Part shown: piece after piece, positions 1 to 9,689 of the stretch | How the letters are laid out: each line of letters starts with the position of its first letter | Numbering within the stretch: position 1 is the stretch's first letter | Assembly (NCBI RefSeq): GCF_013372185.1 | Contig: NZ_CP053830.1 | Coordinates: forward strand, 1,364,001 to 1,428,000 | Length of the DNA stretch: 64,000 nt | From: Campylobacter lari subsp. lari | Lineage (GTDB): Bacteria > Campylobacterota > Campylobacteria > Campylobacterales > Campylobacteraceae | Reading direction: 5' to 3' | Notes under the pieces: model-generated | What the model saw: the letters and a program-made list of their open reading frames with translations, nothing else | Told to the model about the DNA's origin: nothing | The model's database searches: none | Position numbers and translations under genes: made by a program

Positions 1-592
1 GATCTGAAATATATTCAGAATGTAATAGATTATCCAAATCCAAAGACTTTGTTTTTAAATACACAAAAGCACAAGCAAAGACAAAAAACCCAGCGCCCAC
101 CGCAGCTAAAGTAAAATACTTTATACTAGAGCTAATAGCATTATGAGTTCCTCTTAATGCTATTAATGTATAAAGAGCCAAAGAAGAGCCTTCTAAGGCT
201 AGGAAAATTACAATTAAATTAGTACTTGAAACCATTAATATCAAAGAAGCAATCATAAATAAAAACAAGAAAAAAAACTCTGCCTTTTGCTCATCTTTAT
301 CCATCAATAAATAAAGCATTGAAAAAACTAAAATAACTATTTGAGCAAAAATTGCATAATTATCACTTACAAATAAATCAAAAAAGGCATGAGAATTATC
401 CAAAACAAAGCCATTATAAATCAATAAAAAGCACAAAGTGCTAAATAAGGCTATAATACTTGCTCCTATATAAAAATTTCTAGAAAGCTTTTTAAATGCA
501 TCCAATAAAAGCAAAACAATAGCCCAAAAAAGCAATGATAACACAGGAAATAATAATACAAAATTGAATTTTTCTAAACTAAAACCACTCAT
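1..592 (-). CDS. nuoN: NADH-quinone oxidoreductase subunit N, N-terminal part (cut by window edge)
   Basis: Membrane-arm subunit of respiratory complex I, one of the three antiporter-like proton-pumping subunits. The start ATG lies at 592-590 and overlaps the nuoM stop by one base (TAATG). About 197 residues are visible before the left edge. They are strongly hydrophobic with roughly five membrane segments. The segment LEGSSLALYTLIALRG followed by SSIKYFTLAA matches the NuoN pattern of a conserved glutamate in one helix and a lysine in the next, both part of the proton path. It is the last gene of the nuo operon. Partial; the C-terminal half lies outside the window. Confidence 0.93.
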   Translation of the reverse strand, partial: MSGFSLEKFNFVLLFPVLSLLFWAIVLLLLDAFKKLSRNFYIGASIIALFSTLCFLLIYNGFVLDNSHAFFDLFVSDNYAIFAQIVILVFSMLYLLMDKDEQKAEFFFLFLFMIASLILMVSSTNLIVIFLALEGSSLALYTLIALRGTHNAISSSIKYFTLAAVGAGFFVFACAFVYLKTKSLDLDNLLHSEYISD

Positions 593-2061
593 TAAAAACC
601 TCTTATATCATCTATGATTTTCTGATTTTCTATTGCAATATTTCTTGTTTGCATAACCTCAAGAATGCTATTTACATTCAAAGCAATTTCATCAAGCATA
701 GCACTTGGAGCTATCCCTAAATAAATTACCAAGGCACTTAAAATACTCAAAACAAAAATTTCACCTTTTTTTAATACTAATTTCTCTATTTTTTCTTCAC
801 TAGTGGCAAAAAACATATTTCTATAAATATTTAACATATAAATAGCCCCTAAAATAATCACACCACCTGCAAATAGCGCATACCACAAATTCACACTTGC
901 AATGCCTTGTAAAATCAAAAACTCACCTACAAAAGAAATGGTCAAAGGTAGTGAAATAGATGAAAATAACAACACCGCAAAGAAAAAGCTAAATAATGGA
1001 GCTGTTTTGGCTAAATTTTTGTAAAAGTCTAAATCAAAAGTATGATATCTTTTATAAAGCATATAAGCAGCTAAAAATAAACCACCTGTTACTATACCAT
1101 GAGCAAACATATAAAATACAGAACCACTTACCCCATTATAAGTAAAAGTCACAATACCCAAAATCACCACACCTAAATGCGAAATTGAGCTATAAGCGAT
1201 TAATTCTTTTAAATCCTTAGCTTTAAAAGCAATTAAAGCTGCGTATAAAATTCCAACTATACATAAAACAGCAAGTAAAGAATAATAATGATTTAAAGTA
1301 TCAGGTGTTAAAGGCAAGATAAATCTTAAAAATCCAAAAGGAGCCATTTTAAAACTAACAAGCATTACAGATACTAAAGTTGGGCTTTTTGCATAAACTT
1401 TTGGTGCCCAAGTGTGGAAAGGAAACAAAGGACTTTTAATCGCAAAAGCGATAAAAAATCCTATAAAGATTAAATTTTGCACGCTTTCAGGTATGAAAAA
1501 GTCGCTCTTATACCAAGCAAGTAAATCAAAACTCCAATACCCAAAACTTTGATAATACAAAAATCCTACATAAATAATCGCTAAAAGCATGAGCATAGAG
1601 CCGCAAAATGCATAAATGAAAAATTTAATCCCTGCTTTATAATTATCTGAATATCTGCCTATTAAATAAATAAGCGGTACAAGAGAAAACTCCCAAAATA
1701 CATAAAACAATAAAGCATCTAATGAAGCAAAAAGCCCTATAATACAAAATTGCAATAAAAATATACTTACAACAACACTTTTATCTTGAATGTCCAAACA
1801 TATAAAAGATAAAAAAATCATAATAGAACAAAGCAACATCAAATAAAGCGCTATAGCATCTACGCCGATATGAAAATTAACTATTAAAGAATTTAAACTA
1901 AACTCATAAGCTATACCACCATGATAATTAAACAATAAAAAAATATTAAAAACTAAAATCAAAAAGCTAACTAAAATAGCAAAAGACTTACTATCTTCTT
2001 TTTGCAAAAACAAAGCTACAAAAGCTGCAAAAAATGGAAATAACATTAATAAACTAAGCAT
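592..2061 (-). CDS. nuoM: NADH-quinone oxidoreductase subunit M
   Basis: Complex I membrane-arm proton-pumping subunit, 489 residues, the usual NuoM length, with about 14 hydrophobic segments throughout. Family landmarks are the glutamate in FYVFWEFSLVPLIYLIGR (about residues 119-136) and the lysine-bearing PLFPFHTWAPKVYAKSPT (about 211-228). A second conserved stretch, KDLKELIAYSSISHLG, sits near 282-297. The ATG begins one base after the nuoL stop and the stop overlaps the nuoN start, so translation is probably coupled. Nothing looks broken. Confidence 0.97.
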   Translation of the reverse strand: MLSLLMLFPFFAAFVALFLQKEDSKSFAILVSFLILVFNIFLLFNYHGGIAYEFSLNSLIVNFHIGVDAIALYLMLLCSIMIFLSFICLDIQDKSVVVSIFLLQFCIIGLFASLDALLFYVFWEFSLVPLIYLIGRYSDNYKAGIKFFIYAFCGSMLMLLAIIYVGFLYYQSFGYWSFDLLAWYKSDFFIPESVQNLIFIGFFIAFAIKSPLFPFHTWAPKVYAKSPTLVSVMLVSFKMAPFGFLRFILPLTPDTLNHYYSLLAVLCIVGILYAALIAFKAKDLKELIAYSSISHLGVVILGIVTFTYNGVSGSVFYMFAHGIVTGGLFLAAYMLYKRYHTFDLDFYKNLAKTAPLFSFFFAVLLFSSISLPLTISFVGEFLILQGIASVNLWYALFAGGVIILGAIYMLNIYRNMFFATSEEKIEKLVLKKGEIFVLSILSALVIYLGIAPSAMLDEIALNVNSILEVMQTRNIAIENQKIIDDIRGF

Positions 2062-2062
2062 T

Positions 2063-3865
2063 CTACACCGCCAACGCTAAACAAAATAAACATACAAAAG
2101 CCAACACTGTAATTCTTAAAACCAAAGAATAATCTTTACCTACACTAAGAGATCTTGCAAAAGTTTTAAGAAAAAACGCAACACTATCTACCAAAGTATC
2201 TAAAATTTCTTTATCGCCTTTTCTTAAAAATTCACAAAATAAAGCATATTTACTAACAATAAATTGATGATAAAATCTTGGTATATAATATTCATTAAAC
2301 AAAAGCTTATAAATACTTGTTTTAGAAAGTGATGGTTTAAACCAATTTTTCCAATAAGCTATGATAGCCAAAAGCACCCCAAGCACTGCAGCAGCACTTG
2401 CAAGTATCATAACTAAAGAATTTTGCCCATCAATAAAAGCTAAATTTTTACCTACAAACTCCATAAAACTATGCTCAAAAAATCCTGCTACAATCGCAAG
2501 TAAAGCCAAAGGACTCATCGCAAATAAAGCTATTTTACTAGCTTCATGAGGATGTTCTTCATGTCTTTTTGGAGTAAAAAATACAAGCATTAAAAGTCTA
2601 AAACTATAAAAAGCTGTCATAAAAGCTGCAATTAAAAGTGCTAAAAATATTCCATGATGATGGCTAATAAAAGAAAAACCTAAAATTAAATCTTTAGAGA
2701 AAAATCCCGCAAAAGGATAAATTCCTGCCAAAGCCAAAGAACCAATTACCATCAAAATAGCACTAAAGCGCATGCTTTTGTAAAGTCCACCCATCTTGCT
2801 AATGTCTAACTTATCATTCATAGCATGCATAACATTACCTGCACCTAAAAACAATAAAGATTTAAAAAATGCATGAGTTGCTAGATGAAATAAAGCTATA
2901 GCATAAGCTCCAAGTCCGGCTGCTACAAACATATATCCAAGTTGAGAAAGGGTTGAATAGGCAATAATTCTTTTTAAATCCTTAGCCACTAAAGCCATAG
3001 ATGCAGCAAAAAGTGCCACAAAAGCCCCAAGTATAGCGATAAAATATCCCACTTCACTCACTTGCAAATAAAGCCCTCCAGCGCGAATCACCAAATAAAC
3101 TCCAGCAGTAACCATAGTTGCTGCATGAATTAGCGCTGAAACTGGTGTAGGTCCTGCCATAGCATCAGCAAGCCAAGTATGGAAAGGAAATTGTGCGGAT
3201 TTTCCCATAGCACCCACAAAAAGCAAAAGCGCTATTAAAATCAAAATCACATCATTTTCATGCCCTAAAGACAAAAGGGTAAAAAATTCATCATATTTTA
3301 AAGAATTGAACTCTATATAAATTAAGAAAATTCCTAAAAGCAAAGCTAAATCCGCAATGCGGTTCATGATAAATGCTTCATTAGCAGCAAAGGTATATTT
3401 TTCATTATGATACCAAAAACCTATCAAAAGCCATGAGCAAAGTCCAACGCCCTCCCAACCTATGAAAAGTCCTAAGAAATTATCACTCATAATCAAAAAC
3501 ATCATAGAAAAAACAAAAAGTCCTAAATAGCTAAAATAACGATTAAACCCCTCATCATGCTCCATATAAAATATACTATATAAATGCACAAAAGTAGCAA
3601 CTATACTTACTACATTCATCATAATTAAAGTAATAGAATCTATTTTAAAACCAAAACTAACATCTACTAAAGATATCCAAGTGCCAAGTTCAAAATTAAA
3701 ATGCATTCCATTGCTTAACAAAACAATTGAAGCAAGTGCTGAAAAAGCTATAAGTAAAGAAGCTATATAACCTAAAATAATTTTCTTAGCACTAAAAGCA
3801 AAAATACCTAAAACAATAGCTGAAACTAAAGGAGAAAAAAGCGCAATTAAAGCTAAATTTTGCAT
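2063..3865 (-). CDS. nuoL: NADH-quinone oxidoreductase subunit L
   Basis: Largest antiporter-like subunit of complex I, 600 residues and fully membrane-embedded. Conserved landmarks are LFIGWEGVGLCSWLLIGFWY (about 133-152, with the key glutamate), the lysine region QFPFHTWLADAMAGPTPVS (about 225-243), and KDLKRIIAYSTLSQLGYMFV (about 295-314). The C-terminal part contains a charged loop followed by a long helical stretch, as expected for the lateral helix that runs along the membrane arm. The start overlaps the end of nuoK by 13 bases, typical of this compact operon. Confidence 0.97.
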   Translation of the reverse strand: MQNLALIALFSPLVSAIVLGIFAFSAKKIILGYIASLLIAFSALASIVLLSNGMHFNFELGTWISLVDVSFGFKIDSITLIMMNVVSIVATFVHLYSIFYMEHDEGFNRYFSYLGLFVFSMMFLIMSDNFLGLFIGWEGVGLCSWLLIGFWYHNEKYTFAANEAFIMNRIADLALLLGIFLIYIEFNSLKYDEFFTLLSLGHENDVILILIALLLFVGAMGKSAQFPFHTWLADAMAGPTPVSALIHAATMVTAGVYLVIRAGGLYLQVSEVGYFIAILGAFVALFAASMALVAKDLKRIIAYSTLSQLGYMFVAAGLGAYAIALFHLATHAFFKSLLFLGAGNVMHAMNDKLDISKMGGLYKSMRFSAILMVIGSLALAGIYPFAGFFSKDLILGFSFISHHHGIFLALLIAAFMTAFYSFRLLMLVFFTPKRHEEHPHEASKIALFAMSPLALLAIVAGFFEHSFMEFVGKNLAFIDGQNSLVMILASAAAVLGVLLAIIAYWKNWFKPSLSKTSIYKLLFNEYYIPRFYHQFIVSKYALFCEFLRKGDKEILDTLVDSVAFFLKTFARSLSVGKDYSLVLRITVLAFVCLFCLALAV

Positions 3866-4167
3866 TTTAACTCTCCTTTTTCAGCTAAAGAGCTAAGCTC
3901 TAGCGCTCCTGTTTTTCTATACCATAAAACACATAGTGCTATCCCAACAGCTACTTCACAAGCTGCAACACCCATTACAAATAAGGCAAAAATTTGTCCT
4001 TCTATGTCTTTGTGAGAAGCTCCTGCCGTAACTAAAGCTAAATTAGCAGCGTTTAATAAAATTTCACTTGAGATAAAAAGCATAATTAAATTTTGGCGTT
4101 TTATAATACCTATTAGACCAATGATAAACATCAAAATAGCTACAATATAGTATTTTTCTAACATCAT
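3853..4167 (-). CDS. nuoK: NADH-quinone oxidoreductase subunit K
   Basis: Small complex I membrane subunit (104 residues, three membrane helices). The two conserved membrane glutamates of NuoK are visible, in ISSEILLNAANLAL (about residues 33-46) and CEVAVGIAL (about 70-78). These lie on the internal hydrophilic axis that links quinone reduction to proton pumping. Two adjacent ATG codons (4167 and 4164) are possible starts; the second would reduce the overlap with nuoJ. The gene overlaps nuoL by 13 bases at its end. Confidence 0.96.
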   Translation of the reverse strand: MMLEKYYIVAILMFIIGLIGIIKRQNLIMLFISSEILLNAANLALVTAGASHKDIEGQIFALFVMGVAACEVAVGIALCVLWYRKTGALELSSLAEKGELKCKI

Positions 4168-4670
4168 TGCTCATCCTTTTTTATATTTTTTTGAGTAAGT
4201 GCTATAGCGCAAATTAAAGCGATTAAAAGTAAAATTGCCATAAATTCAAAAGCAAGCATGTATTTTGTAAATAAAGTAAAACCTATTTGCTGAGTTGAAT
4301 CAAGACCATAAGCTTCACCAGTTTCATTTAAACCAAAGTTATAACCCATAATAATACTAATCAACAAAATCGCACTAAAAATCACAGCAAAAATAAATAC
4401 TCTTTTACCTTTTAGATTTTCCTTTACTTTTATCGAAGCATCAAAAAACATCATAGCAAAACTATAAAGCCCTAAAATAGCTCCACTATAAACGATGATT
4501 TGAATTGCCCCAATAAATTCAGCATTAAGCAAAAAATAAAATCCACTTAAAAATATCATGCCAGCTGCTAAAGAGCTAATTGCATAAAGCACGCTTGTGC
4601 TTAAAACGCTTATTAAGAAAAAACCTAGCACCAAAATACTTAAAATACCAAAGGCTATATTTTCAAACAT
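4164..4670 (-). CDS. nuoJ: NADH-quinone oxidoreductase subunit J
   Basis: Complex I membrane subunit of 168 residues with five hydrophobic segments. The pattern [26 protein letters not shown] (residues about 50-75, quoted only as a region) is the typical NuoJ third-helix signature, including the conserved tyrosine-glycine bend. The start overlaps the end of nuoI by 8 bases and the end overlaps the nuoK start. Sequence conservation in this subunit is weaker than in the others, but operon position makes the call secure. Confidence 0.94.
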   Translation of the reverse strand: MFENIAFGILSILVLGFFLISVLSTSVLYAISSLAAGMIFLSGFYFLLNAEFIGAIQIIVYSGAILGLYSFAMMFFDASIKVKENLKGKRVFIFAVIFSAILLISIIMGYNFGLNETGEAYGLDSTQQIGFTLFTKYMLAFEFMAILLLIALICAIALTQKNIKKDEQ

Positions 4671-5295
4671 TTTCTTCCTTTAAAGCTTCTTGCTGTCTTT
4701 GCAAATCAACCTCGTAATAATTTGGAGTTTTTTTAACTAAATCATCAGCATCTTTTCTTAAACTACCACTTCCTTCAAATACTACTTGATTTTTAAGCTC
4801 ATCAATTGGGGTTAAAAAGTCTTGTTTTTGTCCAAAATAAGATCTTTGCTCTGCTGCATTTTCATACTCTTTACCATGCACAATAGCAAGTTCAGGACAA
4901 ACATCAGCGCAAAAGCCACAATATATACAACGCCCTAAATTAATACTATAATTTTCAACCTTTTTACGCCCATCTTCACCCAAAGATGTTTCCATTCTTA
5001 TGCAATTACTAATGCAAATTTTCTCACACAATCCACAGCCAATACAACATTCATTCTCACTTTCAATAAAACGCATTAAACGATGGACTGCGCGGTAGCG
5101 ATTATCTAGTGAAACTTTTTCCATAGGGTATTTAATCGTTGCGCTATTATTTTTTTTAAGCATTTCTCTTAAAACCACATATAAACCTACAAAAAGTTCT
5201 GTGTTTAACGAGCGTTTGATTATTTGTATAAATTTTTCATAAGCACTTTGAGGATTTTTACGCTCAAAATCTACTTTAAAATAACCTTTTTTCAT
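4663..5295 (-). CDS. nuoI: NADH-quinone oxidoreductase subunit I (two [4Fe-4S] clusters)
   Basis: Peripheral-arm subunit carrying clusters N6a and N6b, which pass electrons to N2 in NuoB. Two ferredoxin-type motifs are visible: [18 protein letters not shown] (about 80-97) and [19 protein letters not shown] (about 122-140). At 210 residues it is longer than the E. coli protein; the extra length lies in an N-terminal basic segment and an acidic, glutamine-rich tail after the second cluster. The spacing to nuoH is 8 bases. Confidence 0.96.
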   Translation of the reverse strand: MKKGYFKVDFERKNPQSAYEKFIQIIKRSLNTELFVGLYVVLREMLKKNNSATIKYPMEKVSLDNRYRAVHRLMRFIESENECCIGCGLCEKICISNCIRMETSLGEDGRKKVENYSINLGRCIYCGFCADVCPELAIVHGKEYENAAEQRSYFGQKQDFLTPIDELKNQVVFEGSGSLRKDADDLVKKTPNYYEVDLQRQQEALKEENV

Positions 5296-5303
5296 GATCT
5301 TTC

Positions 5304-6302
5304 CTATATCACAAGCACTAAAGCACTAATTAATAAATTTAAAACAGCCAAAGGTATTAAGATCAAATAACACATTCTCATTACTTGATCAGGGCGAAGT
5401 TGCGGGAAAGCGCCCCTAGCCCAAAAATACCAAAAAAACACAAAAGAAACTTTCAAAAGCATCATAATCGCCCCAGGTATGATCCAAAAATCATTAAAAC
5501 CACCCAAAAACAAAAGCGATATCATGATAGCTCCAGTTATCATGGCTGTGTATTCGCCTATAAAAAACATACCCCATCTAAGCCCGCTATATTCAGTTCC
5601 ATAACCTGATACAAGCTCAGTTTCATTTTCACTTAGACAAAGTGGGGTTCTATTAGTTTCTATAAAAATTGCTATGACAAACAACACAAAAGCTAAAGGT
5701 TGTTTAAAAATAAGCCAAGAAAGTATGCCATCACTTTGATAATTATTAATATCTATCAAAGACAATGATCCAACAAGCATTACAACACAAACCAAAGAAA
5801 GTCCAGCCACACTTTCATAAGAAATGATAGAAACAAGCCCTCTTGCACCGCCTAGCAAAGACCATTTATTATGACTTGCTAAACCACCTAAAAAAATAGC
5901 ATAAAAGCTCGCCCCACCCATACCTACAACAAAAAGCAAAGCCACATTAATATCAGCGATAATAGGACGAATCACTCTACCAAATAAAGTAAACTCAGGA
6001 AAAATAGGAATAGCTGCAATTGCCATAAATGCACAAATTGCTGCGATTAAAGGTGCGATTAAAAATACCACTTTTTGAGCATGAGTTGGCACTATATCTT
6101 CTTTAGTAAAAAGCTTTATCATATCAGCAACTACTTGAAGCAAGCCAAAAGGCCCTACCATATCAGGCCCTAAACGGCGATGGAATAAAGCTAAAACCTT
6201 TCTTTCAAGATAAGTAGCAACTCCTGCTAAAGTAGCAAAAACCGCCACAACAAAAACACATTTAATGATAGTTTCTATGACAAAAAACCCTACATCGCTC
6301 AT
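5304..6302 (-). CDS. nuoH: NADH-quinone oxidoreductase subunit H
   Basis: Complex I membrane subunit at the base of the quinone chamber, 332 residues with about eight membrane helices. Diagnostic stretches are [20 protein letters not shown] near the N-terminus (about 33-52) and [20 protein letters not shown] (about 224-243), which line the quinone tunnel and carry conserved acidic residues. The ATG overlaps the nuoG stop by four bases, so the genes are likely coupled. Confidence 0.97.
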   Translation of the reverse strand: MSDVGFFVIETIIKCVFVVAVFATLAGVATYLERKVLALFHRRLGPDMVGPFGLLQVVADMIKLFTKEDIVPTHAQKVVFLIAPLIAAICAFMAIAAIPIFPEFTLFGRVIRPIIADINVALLFVVGMGGASFYAIFLGGLASHNKWSLLGGARGLVSIISYESVAGLSLVCVVMLVGSLSLIDINNYQSDGILSWLIFKQPLAFVLFVIAIFIETNRTPLCLSENETELVSGYGTEYSGLRWGMFFIGEYTAMITGAIMISLLFLGGFNDFWIIPGAIMMLLKVSFVFFWYFWARGAFPQLRPDQVMRMCYLILIPLAVLNLLISALVLVI

Positions 6303-8752
6303 ATTTTTGCTCCTGCTTTTTCAAGATCGATTTTGATATATCTTAAACCTTTGAATAAATCTTGAGTATTAAGCTTGCTATCATAATCCCCCAAATACGC
6401 ACCATTTTCTAAATTCTCATCTGTTTTAACACTAAGTGCGATTTGAGCATGTTTTGCTTTTAAAATAACACTATCATCATCTTTTAAATCAAATTTTTGC
6501 ATTAAATCAGGCGATAAAAACAAAACTCCAACTTCATTAAAAGCTTTATTGCTAAGCTTTGAAAATTGATGGATAGGGTTTGCAAAATAAAGATTTAAAT
6601 TTCCATTATTTTCATCAATTTTTTGAGAGCTAAATTCTTTTTTTTCTAATTTTAAATTGGAAAAATCAAGCTCATAGCCTCTATGGTTTGCCCCGCCATT
6701 ATCATAATAATTTTCCAACTCATCAAATTCAATCGCCATAAAGCCTTTATTTTGCGGTAAAAATTTAGTGTAGTTGATGGTAAATTCCTCATCAAAACCC
6801 AAAGCATTTGCCAAATCATTTAAAAAATAACCCTTAAATTCTAAAGCTGCATTTGTAGGAACTAATCTTTTATCATAATTTACAAAGCTTCCTTCTTGTT
6901 GATTTAGCGCCGAACTTGCAAGATCAAAATGCCCATCATAAGAAAAAGTAAAATCGCCTTTTTCATTATAACCTAGCATTTTTCCTGCTTGAAAATCTTG
7001 TTTTAAATCACAAATTAAACTCACACCCAAAGTATTGGTACAAGTTGGTATTAAAAATACTTTAAATTCAGTGTATTTTTGCACCAAAGCGCAAAGTTTT
7101 GCTAAATTTATACTTTTTTCATCATAGTAAAAATCACTTCCTATGATTAAAGTAAATTTTTGCCTTTTAGCAAGTAGATTTTCTAAGATGTCCTCATCTA
7201 TGCCAAGATTTTTTGCATAGTTTGATCTTTGCACTTCTATGCTTTTTTTGATCTTTTTAGGCACAAGTTTTTTAACTTCTTCTATAATAGTTTCGCCATT
7301 TTCATTTTGCTTTTCTATCTTTTCAATAACTTCTTCATTAATAGTTTCTTCTATTTCTTTAGTGCCTTGATGATACGCATTTTCTAATGTATTTTTAAAA
7401 TCTTGTGGAAACTCTTTAGCAAATTTTTGCAAGATAAACAATAAAATATTTTCATTATCTTTAATATCATGATTAATCTGCAAGAAATTTTTAGAATATT
7501 TATCCACACCTTTATCTTTTATAGGATGAAAATATAGTCCCGCACCTTTATTCATCACTAAAGCGTTATTAACTTTATATCCTAGCGTTGGCGCATCATA
7601 GCGTAAAAATGAACCTACGATGATTAAAAAATCACTTTGAATAATATCATCTGCATTTGCATTATACATTGCATTTGCGTTTTGATAAAAAATATTTATA
7701 AAATCTTGGAATTTTTTAGCTTCTTCATTGATAAGATTAATTTCAAATTTATCACTAATATTTTGTAAAATCAAAGCTTCTTCATTGGTGATAAAGCTAT
7801 TAAATTTGATGTTTTTAATTTCTTGATCTTGTATCATATTTACTAGTTTTTCAAAAGCTTTTTCATCTTTACCTTGAACTTCATTTTGGGTATTAAAACC
7901 ATATCTTGCAGCTTTATTTAGCGTAGCAAAAGCAAAATCATTACTCACTCTATAAATTTTTTCTTTTTGATTATTAATACTAGTTTGTTTAATATCATAA
8001 TACATCAACTCACAATCACTAGAATGTGGATTACTAGCTGGAATTTTCTTTAATTCCCAAGCATTAGATGTATATTGAAAAGCCGAACCCACCAAAGCTC
8101 CCGTTGGACATACACTTGTACATTCTCCACAAAAAGAACAATCAAGCATATCGCCACTACTTGGCGCAATTAAACTCTTTTGAAATTTAGTCCAAATCGC
8201 TAACGCGTCTTTACTCATACTTTCTTTAAAGCTTGCATCAGGTGCATTTGCCCCTCTTGGAGTAGTTTTTAAAGCACTTTCACCTATCTTATCTTTACAA
8301 ACTGTAATACATCTTTCACACACTATACATAAAGCTGGATCATAATTAATCTCGCCCCATTTTTTATGCTCTTTATGGGTATCTTTAATCCAATAATTTT
8401 GCACATTTACTCTTGCTTTGTGTGTAAAGTTTTGAAGCTCACATTCGCCAGATTTATCACATACCCCACATTGTAAAGGGTGGTTGATACAATATGCTTG
8501 CATGATAGCATTACGCTCATCCCATAAATTTGGCAAATCACTCTCTACTACCATACCTTCTTTAACTTTAGTATTACAAGAATAAACCTTTTTACCATCA
8601 GCTTCTACCATACACATACGACATGCAAGTGTTGGAGAACAACCATTTAAATAACAAATTGCGGGAATGAAAATATCATTTTTTCTTGCGACATTTAAGA
8701 TATACTCACCCTCATTTGCCTCACATTCTATACCATTAATGATAACTTTCAT
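6299..8752 (-). CDS. nuoG: NADH-quinone oxidoreductase subunit G, with a charged insertion
   Basis: Largest peripheral-arm subunit (817 residues), carrying a chain of Fe-S clusters. Visible ligands are an N-terminal [2Fe-2S] set (C33, C44, C47, C59), a His/Cys [4Fe-4S] set (H91, C95, C98, C104), a CxxCxxCxxxC set (C142-C152) and another (C205-C215) ending CPTGAL. The C-terminal half is a degenerate molybdopterin-type domain. Residues about 464-506 form a Glu/Lys-rich low-complexity insertion (IEETINEEVIEKIEKQNENG and onward) that looks unlike a folded core. The stop overlaps the nuoH start. Confidence 0.95.
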   Translation of the reverse strand: MKVIINGIECEANEGEYILNVARKNDIFIPAICYLNGCSPTLACRMCMVEADGKKVYSCNTKVKEGMVVESDLPNLWDERNAIMQAYCINHPLQCGVCDKSGECELQNFTHKARVNVQNYWIKDTHKEHKKWGEINYDPALCIVCERCITVCKDKIGESALKTTPRGANAPDASFKESMSKDALAIWTKFQKSLIAPSSGDMLDCSFCGECTSVCPTGALVGSAFQYTSNAWELKKIPASNPHSSDCELMYYDIKQTSINNQKEKIYRVSNDFAFATLNKAARYGFNTQNEVQGKDEKAFEKLVNMIQDQEIKNIKFNSFITNEEALILQNISDKFEINLINEEAKKFQDFINIFYQNANAMYNANADDIIQSDFLIIVGSFLRYDAPTLGYKVNNALVMNKGAGLYFHPIKDKGVDKYSKNFLQINHDIKDNENILLFILQKFAKEFPQDFKNTLENAYHQGTKEIEETINEEVIEKIEKQNENGETIIEEVKKLVPKKIKKSIEVQRSNYAKNLGIDEDILENLLAKRQKFTLIIGSDFYYDEKSINLAKLCALVQKYTEFKVFLIPTCTNTLGVSLICDLKQDFQAGKMLGYNEKGDFTFSYDGHFDLASSALNQQEGSFVNYDKRLVPTNAALEFKGYFLNDLANALGFDEEFTINYTKFLPQNKGFMAIEFDELENYYDNGGANHRGYELDFSNLKLEKKEFSSQKIDENNGNLNLYFANPIHQFSKLSNKAFNEVGVLFLSPDLMQKFDLKDDDSVILKAKHAQIALSVKTDENLENGAYLGDYDSKLNTQDLFKGLRYIKIDLEKAGAKI

Positions 8753-9465
8753 TTTATAACCTTAACTTGAGCTTTTGAAAAAGCAAAACCAGCGCTTTCA
8801 TAATCAAACAAAGCCACCGTGCCTTTTAAATCATGATTGATTTTTACTATAGTTGTAAATTCTTGAGTGTTTATTTTTAAATTAATTTTATCCTCATCCT
8901 TAACCTTGGCAATCAAAGCAAAAGATGAAGAACAATGCAAATTTTTATCCCTTAAAGGTGCTTGCATGATGATAGTTCCATCAAAATTATCAAGTTCTAA
9001 AAGTTCACTAAAAGAATTTTGTATTAACAAATTTTCTTCATTTTCATTAGAGCAAATCAGCAAAAGATTAAATTTATGACAAAGTTTTTCTAAAAAATAC
9101 TTAATATTTTCAAAGTCTTTATGTTGGTATAAATTTTCATCAAAAATAATACACTTTGCTTCTTTTAAAAATTCCAAAATCTCTAAAGCCTCTTCTTCAC
9201 CAAAGCAAGATTCAGCACTTAAATAACCCTCATCAAGCTCGTTAAATTCAGTATCCAAACTCATCTTACAAAGTAATGCAAGCACGAAAGGCACACTTGC
9301 AATCTCACATTTATAAAAGCTTGCTTTTAAATTTTTATCTTCTAAACAGGAAATATTGTAATTTTTACTTTTGTTAAGCTTAGCACAAAGTGAAGGATTT
9401 TTTAAAGAAAGCAAATCCACAAAACACAAAGCATTTAAGCCTTCTTGATATTTTGCTAATTTCAT
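8749..9465 (-). CDS. Complex I accessory protein in the nuoF position (Cj1574-like)
   Basis: A 238-residue soluble protein at the place where nuoF stands in most complex I operons. It shows none of the NuoF hallmarks: no FMN/NADH glycine-rich loops and no N3 cysteine motif. In Campylobacter and Helicobacter the NADH-binding module is known to be absent. Published work on C. jejuni implicates the corresponding protein (Cj1574) in electron entry from reduced flavodoxin instead of NADH. The sequence is leucine/glutamate/lysine rich with scattered cysteines but no clear metal motif. It overlaps nuoG and the upstream small gene by four bases each. Assignment rests on operon position and family knowledge. 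Confidence 0.85.
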   Translation of the reverse strand: MKLAKYQEGLNALCFVDLLSLKNPSLCAKLNKSKNYNISCLEDKNLKASFYKCEIASVPFVLALLCKMSLDTEFNELDEGYLSAESCFGEEEALEILEFLKEAKCIIFDENLYQHKDFENIKYFLEKLCHKFNLLLICSNENEENLLIQNSFSELLELDNFDGTIIMQAPLRDKNLHCSSSFALIAKVKDEDKINLKINTQEFTTIVKINHDLKGTVALFDYESAGFAFSKAQVKVIK

Positions 9466-9689
9466 TGTCCTACCTTTTTAAAAACTATAGTCCAATCTAC
9501 TTGATTAAATTTTAAAGAATTTAAAAGTTCACAATTTTGCTCTTTTATGAAAGCAAAACTTTTTTCTACATTAGAAAAATCTCCTATTTCAAACAAAACC
9601 ACTAAAACTTCACCCATATAAGCATTTTGAATGATTTGTTCTAAATCCTTAAACAAATCTTGACTTTTTCTTAAATCCACGCGTCTCAT
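9462..9689 (-). CDS. Small complex I accessory protein in the nuoE position (Cj1575-like)
   Basis: A 75-residue protein directly after nuoD, in the slot of nuoE. It lacks the four-cysteine [2Fe-2S] motif of a real NuoE and is far shorter than the usual 160-odd residues. It starts [20 protein letters not shown] and has a single cysteine (C54) in EQNCELL. It overlaps nuoD and the following gene by four bases each, so it is certainly made with the complex. With its neighbour it replaces the NADH dehydrogenase module in this lineage. Its own role is not established. Confidence 0.82.
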   Translation of the reverse strand: MRRVDLRKSQDLFKDLEQIIQNAYMGEVLVVLFEIGDFSNVEKSFAFIKEQNCELLNSLKFNQVDWTIVFKKVGQ

